Positions 5,504 to 6,405 of a DNA stretch of 6,405 bases are shown in pieces. Under the pieces are notes generated by a model. It did not search any database, had not been told where the DNA came from, and saw nothing but the letters and a program-made list of their open reading frames with translations. The position numbers and the translations under genes are program-made. Source of the stretch: an uncultured Clostridia bacterium (lineage in GTDB: Bacteria > Bacillota_A > Clostridia > Oscillospirales > Oscillospiraceae); contig CAMJQX010000091.1 of NCBI GenBank assembly GCA_946408145.1, forward strand, positions 1-6,405, read 5' to 3'. The first letter of the stretch is position 1, and each line of letters begins with the position of its first letter.

Positions 5504-6256
5504 ATGAACAGGGAAGAGATCACCGCCCTGCTGGAGGGCGTGAAGGACGGCCGCGTCAGCGTCGAGGACGCGGTGCTTCGCCTCAAAATGCAGCCGATCC
5601 GCGAGATCGGCGAATACGCCAAGCTGGACCTGCACCGCGGTCTGCGCCAGGGCGTGCCGGAGGTCATCTACGGCGCGGGCAAGACGCCGGAGCATATCCT
5701 CGGCATCGCCAGAGCCATGCGCGACAACGGGCAGGAGACGGTGCTGATCACCCGCATGACGCCGGAAGCCGCGGCCCTCGTGGGCGGCGAGCTGCCCCTG
5801 CGCTACGATCCGCAGTCAAAGACCGGCGTGATCGGCTGCCTCCCGGAGCCGACGGGCAAGGGCAAGGTCGTCGTCGCCACCGGCGGCACGAGCGACATCC
5901 CCGTGGCCGAGGAGGCCGCCGTCACGGCCGAGGCGCTGGGCAACCGCGTCGTACGGCTCTACGACGTGGGCGTGTCCGGCATCCACCGGCTTTTGAGCCA
6001 CATGGAGGAGATCATGAGCGCGCGGGTCATCGTGGCCGTGGCCGGGATGGAGGGGGCGCTGCCCTCGGTCATCGGCGGCCTCGCCGAATGCCCGGTGATC
6101 GCGGTGCCCACCAGCGTGGGTTACGGAGCCTCGCTGGGCGGGATCGCGGCGCTGCTGTCGATGCTCAACTCCTGCGCCAGCGGCGTCTCGGTCGTGAACA
6201 TCGACAACGGCTTCGGCGCGGGCTACATGGCCAGCATTATCAACCATCTGGATTGA
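5504..6256 (+). CDS. larB: Nickel-pincer cofactor biosynthesis protein LarB
   Basis: LarB carboxylates and hydrolyses nicotinic acid adenine dinucleotide to pyridinium-3,5-biscarboxylic acid mononucleotide, the first step towards the nickel-pincer cofactor of lactate racemase and related enzymes. The 250-aa protein has an N-terminal helical part (1-50) and a PurE-like domain. It shows GGTSDIPVAEEA (127-138), YDVGVSGIHRLL (153-164), AGMEGALPSVIGGL (180-193), VPTSVGYGASLGG (201-213) and LNSCASGVSVVNIDNGFGAG (221-240). Cys224 probably corresponds to the cysteine reported to form a covalent intermediate in Lactobacillus plantarum LarB. Six bases separate GGAGG (5493-5497) from ATG. No larC, larE or larA gene follows in the window; the gene ends its unit here, and about 150 non-coding bases follow. 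Confidence 0.96.
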   Translation: MNREEITALLEGVKDGRVSVEDAVLRLKMQPIREIGEYAKLDLHRGLRQGVPEVIYGAGKTPEHILGIARAMRDNGQETVLITRMTPEAAALVGGELPLRYDPQSKTGVIGCLPEPTGKGKVVVATGGTSDIPVAEEAAVTAEALGNRVVRLYDVGVSGIHRLLSHMEEIMSARVIVAVAGMEGALPSVIGGLAECPVIAVPTSVGYGASLGGIAALLSMLNSCASGVSVVNIDNGFGAGYMASIINHLD

Positions 6257-6296
6257 AGTGCGCAAATGATGATTGCTCTGCACGGGCAATCTGACC

Positions 6297-6311
6297 GGTT
6301 TACATAATTTT
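6297..6311. repeat. GTTTACATAAT copy 3, intergenic (dif-like half-site)
   Basis: GGTTTACATAATTTT lies 41 bases after the larB stop and matches 4093-4107 exactly. On the minus strand it reads as the TTATGTAAAC half of a Firmicutes dif-type site, but the partner half is weak or absent. Confidence 0.5.
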
Positions 6312-6331
6312 CCTATTGTATGCGCCCCCCA

Positions 6332-6362
6332 TTCTTTCTTTTCTTCTTGAGAAAAGAAAGAA
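6332..6362. repeat. Perfect pyrimidine/purine inverted repeat downstream of larB
   Basis: TTCTTTCTTTTC (6332-6343) pairs with GAAAAGAAAGAA (6351-6362) across a seven-base TTCTTGA spacer. Positions 6332-6348 are all pyrimidine and 6349-6362 all purine. The U-rich arm comes first on either strand, so this is not a standard rho-independent terminator, though it could still cap the larB transcript. A GC-rich tail (6363-6405) runs off the window without a recognisable gene. Confidence 0.75.
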
Positions 6363-6405
6363 CGCGCCGCGGCGTCAGACGAAGCTCGTTTCGCACCGCT
6401 TCCAC

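Noticed and set aside
6271..6291. GATTGC/GCAATC short stem after larB as a terminator
   Set aside because: Only six base pairs around a nine-base loop and no T-run follows; chance is likely.
5398..6294. 298-aa plus-strand open frame overlapping moaC and larB
   Set aside because: Arg/Gly-rich out-of-frame translation of larB, which is unmistakable in its own frame.
1..6405. CRISPR array, tRNA, rRNA or transposase genes
   Set aside because: I see no regularly spaced repeats, no cloverleaf, no rRNA-like stretch and no transposase or integrase motifs on either strand.

Overview
The window is a GC-rich (roughly 60% or more by eye) chromosomal segment. It most resembles a Gram-positive anaerobe of the Clostridia, probably an Oscillospiraceae/Ruminococcaceae-type gut bacterium. 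That placement is inference from gene content: der followed by a PlsY-like gene, MntP, M15B carboxypeptidases, a DUF3810 membrane metalloprotease and LarB. Strong Shine-Dalgarno sites and sigma-A-type promoters fit it. All genes I support lie on the plus strand, and the many long minus-strand ORFs are GC-codon shadows.

Layout. 1-423 is the C-terminal end of the ribosome-assembly GTPase Der, overlapping by ATGA a PlsY-family membrane protein (420-1064) whose acyltransferase motifs are largely substituted. An intergenic inverted repeat (1092-1150) and a sigma-A promoter (1174-1202) precede mntP (1226-1789, probable TTG start), which is closely followed by a membrane-anchored M15B D-Ala-D-Ala carboxypeptidase (1809-2678). 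A 323-bp gene-free stretch rich in hairpins (2679-3001) separates it from a second, shorter M15B paralog (3002-3694) with a catalytic Glu-to-Asp change. A terminator-like hairpin follows. A DUF3810 zinc-metalloprotease-like membrane protein (3800-4918) comes next; its promoter places the start codon almost at the transcription start. Then a promoter and a two-gene unit, moaC (5012-5491) and larB (5504-6256), make steps of the molybdenum cofactor and the nickel-pincer cofactor respectively. The last about 150 bp are non-coding, with a dif-like half-site and a perfect pyrimidine/purine hairpin.

How the genes fit together. Three membrane-anchored, metal-dependent enzymes with extracytoplasmic or membrane roles (two M15B peptidases and the DUF3810 protein) sit together and suggest a cell-envelope maintenance neighbourhood. 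moaC-larB is a separate cofactor unit. I see no mobile-element genes, no CRISPR array, no RNA gene I can name and no obvious defence system. The parts most worth following up are the degenerate PlsY, the E-to-D M15B paralog, the structured intergenic block, the thrice-repeated dif-like GTTTACATAAT word and the candidate leaderless start of the DUF3810 gene.
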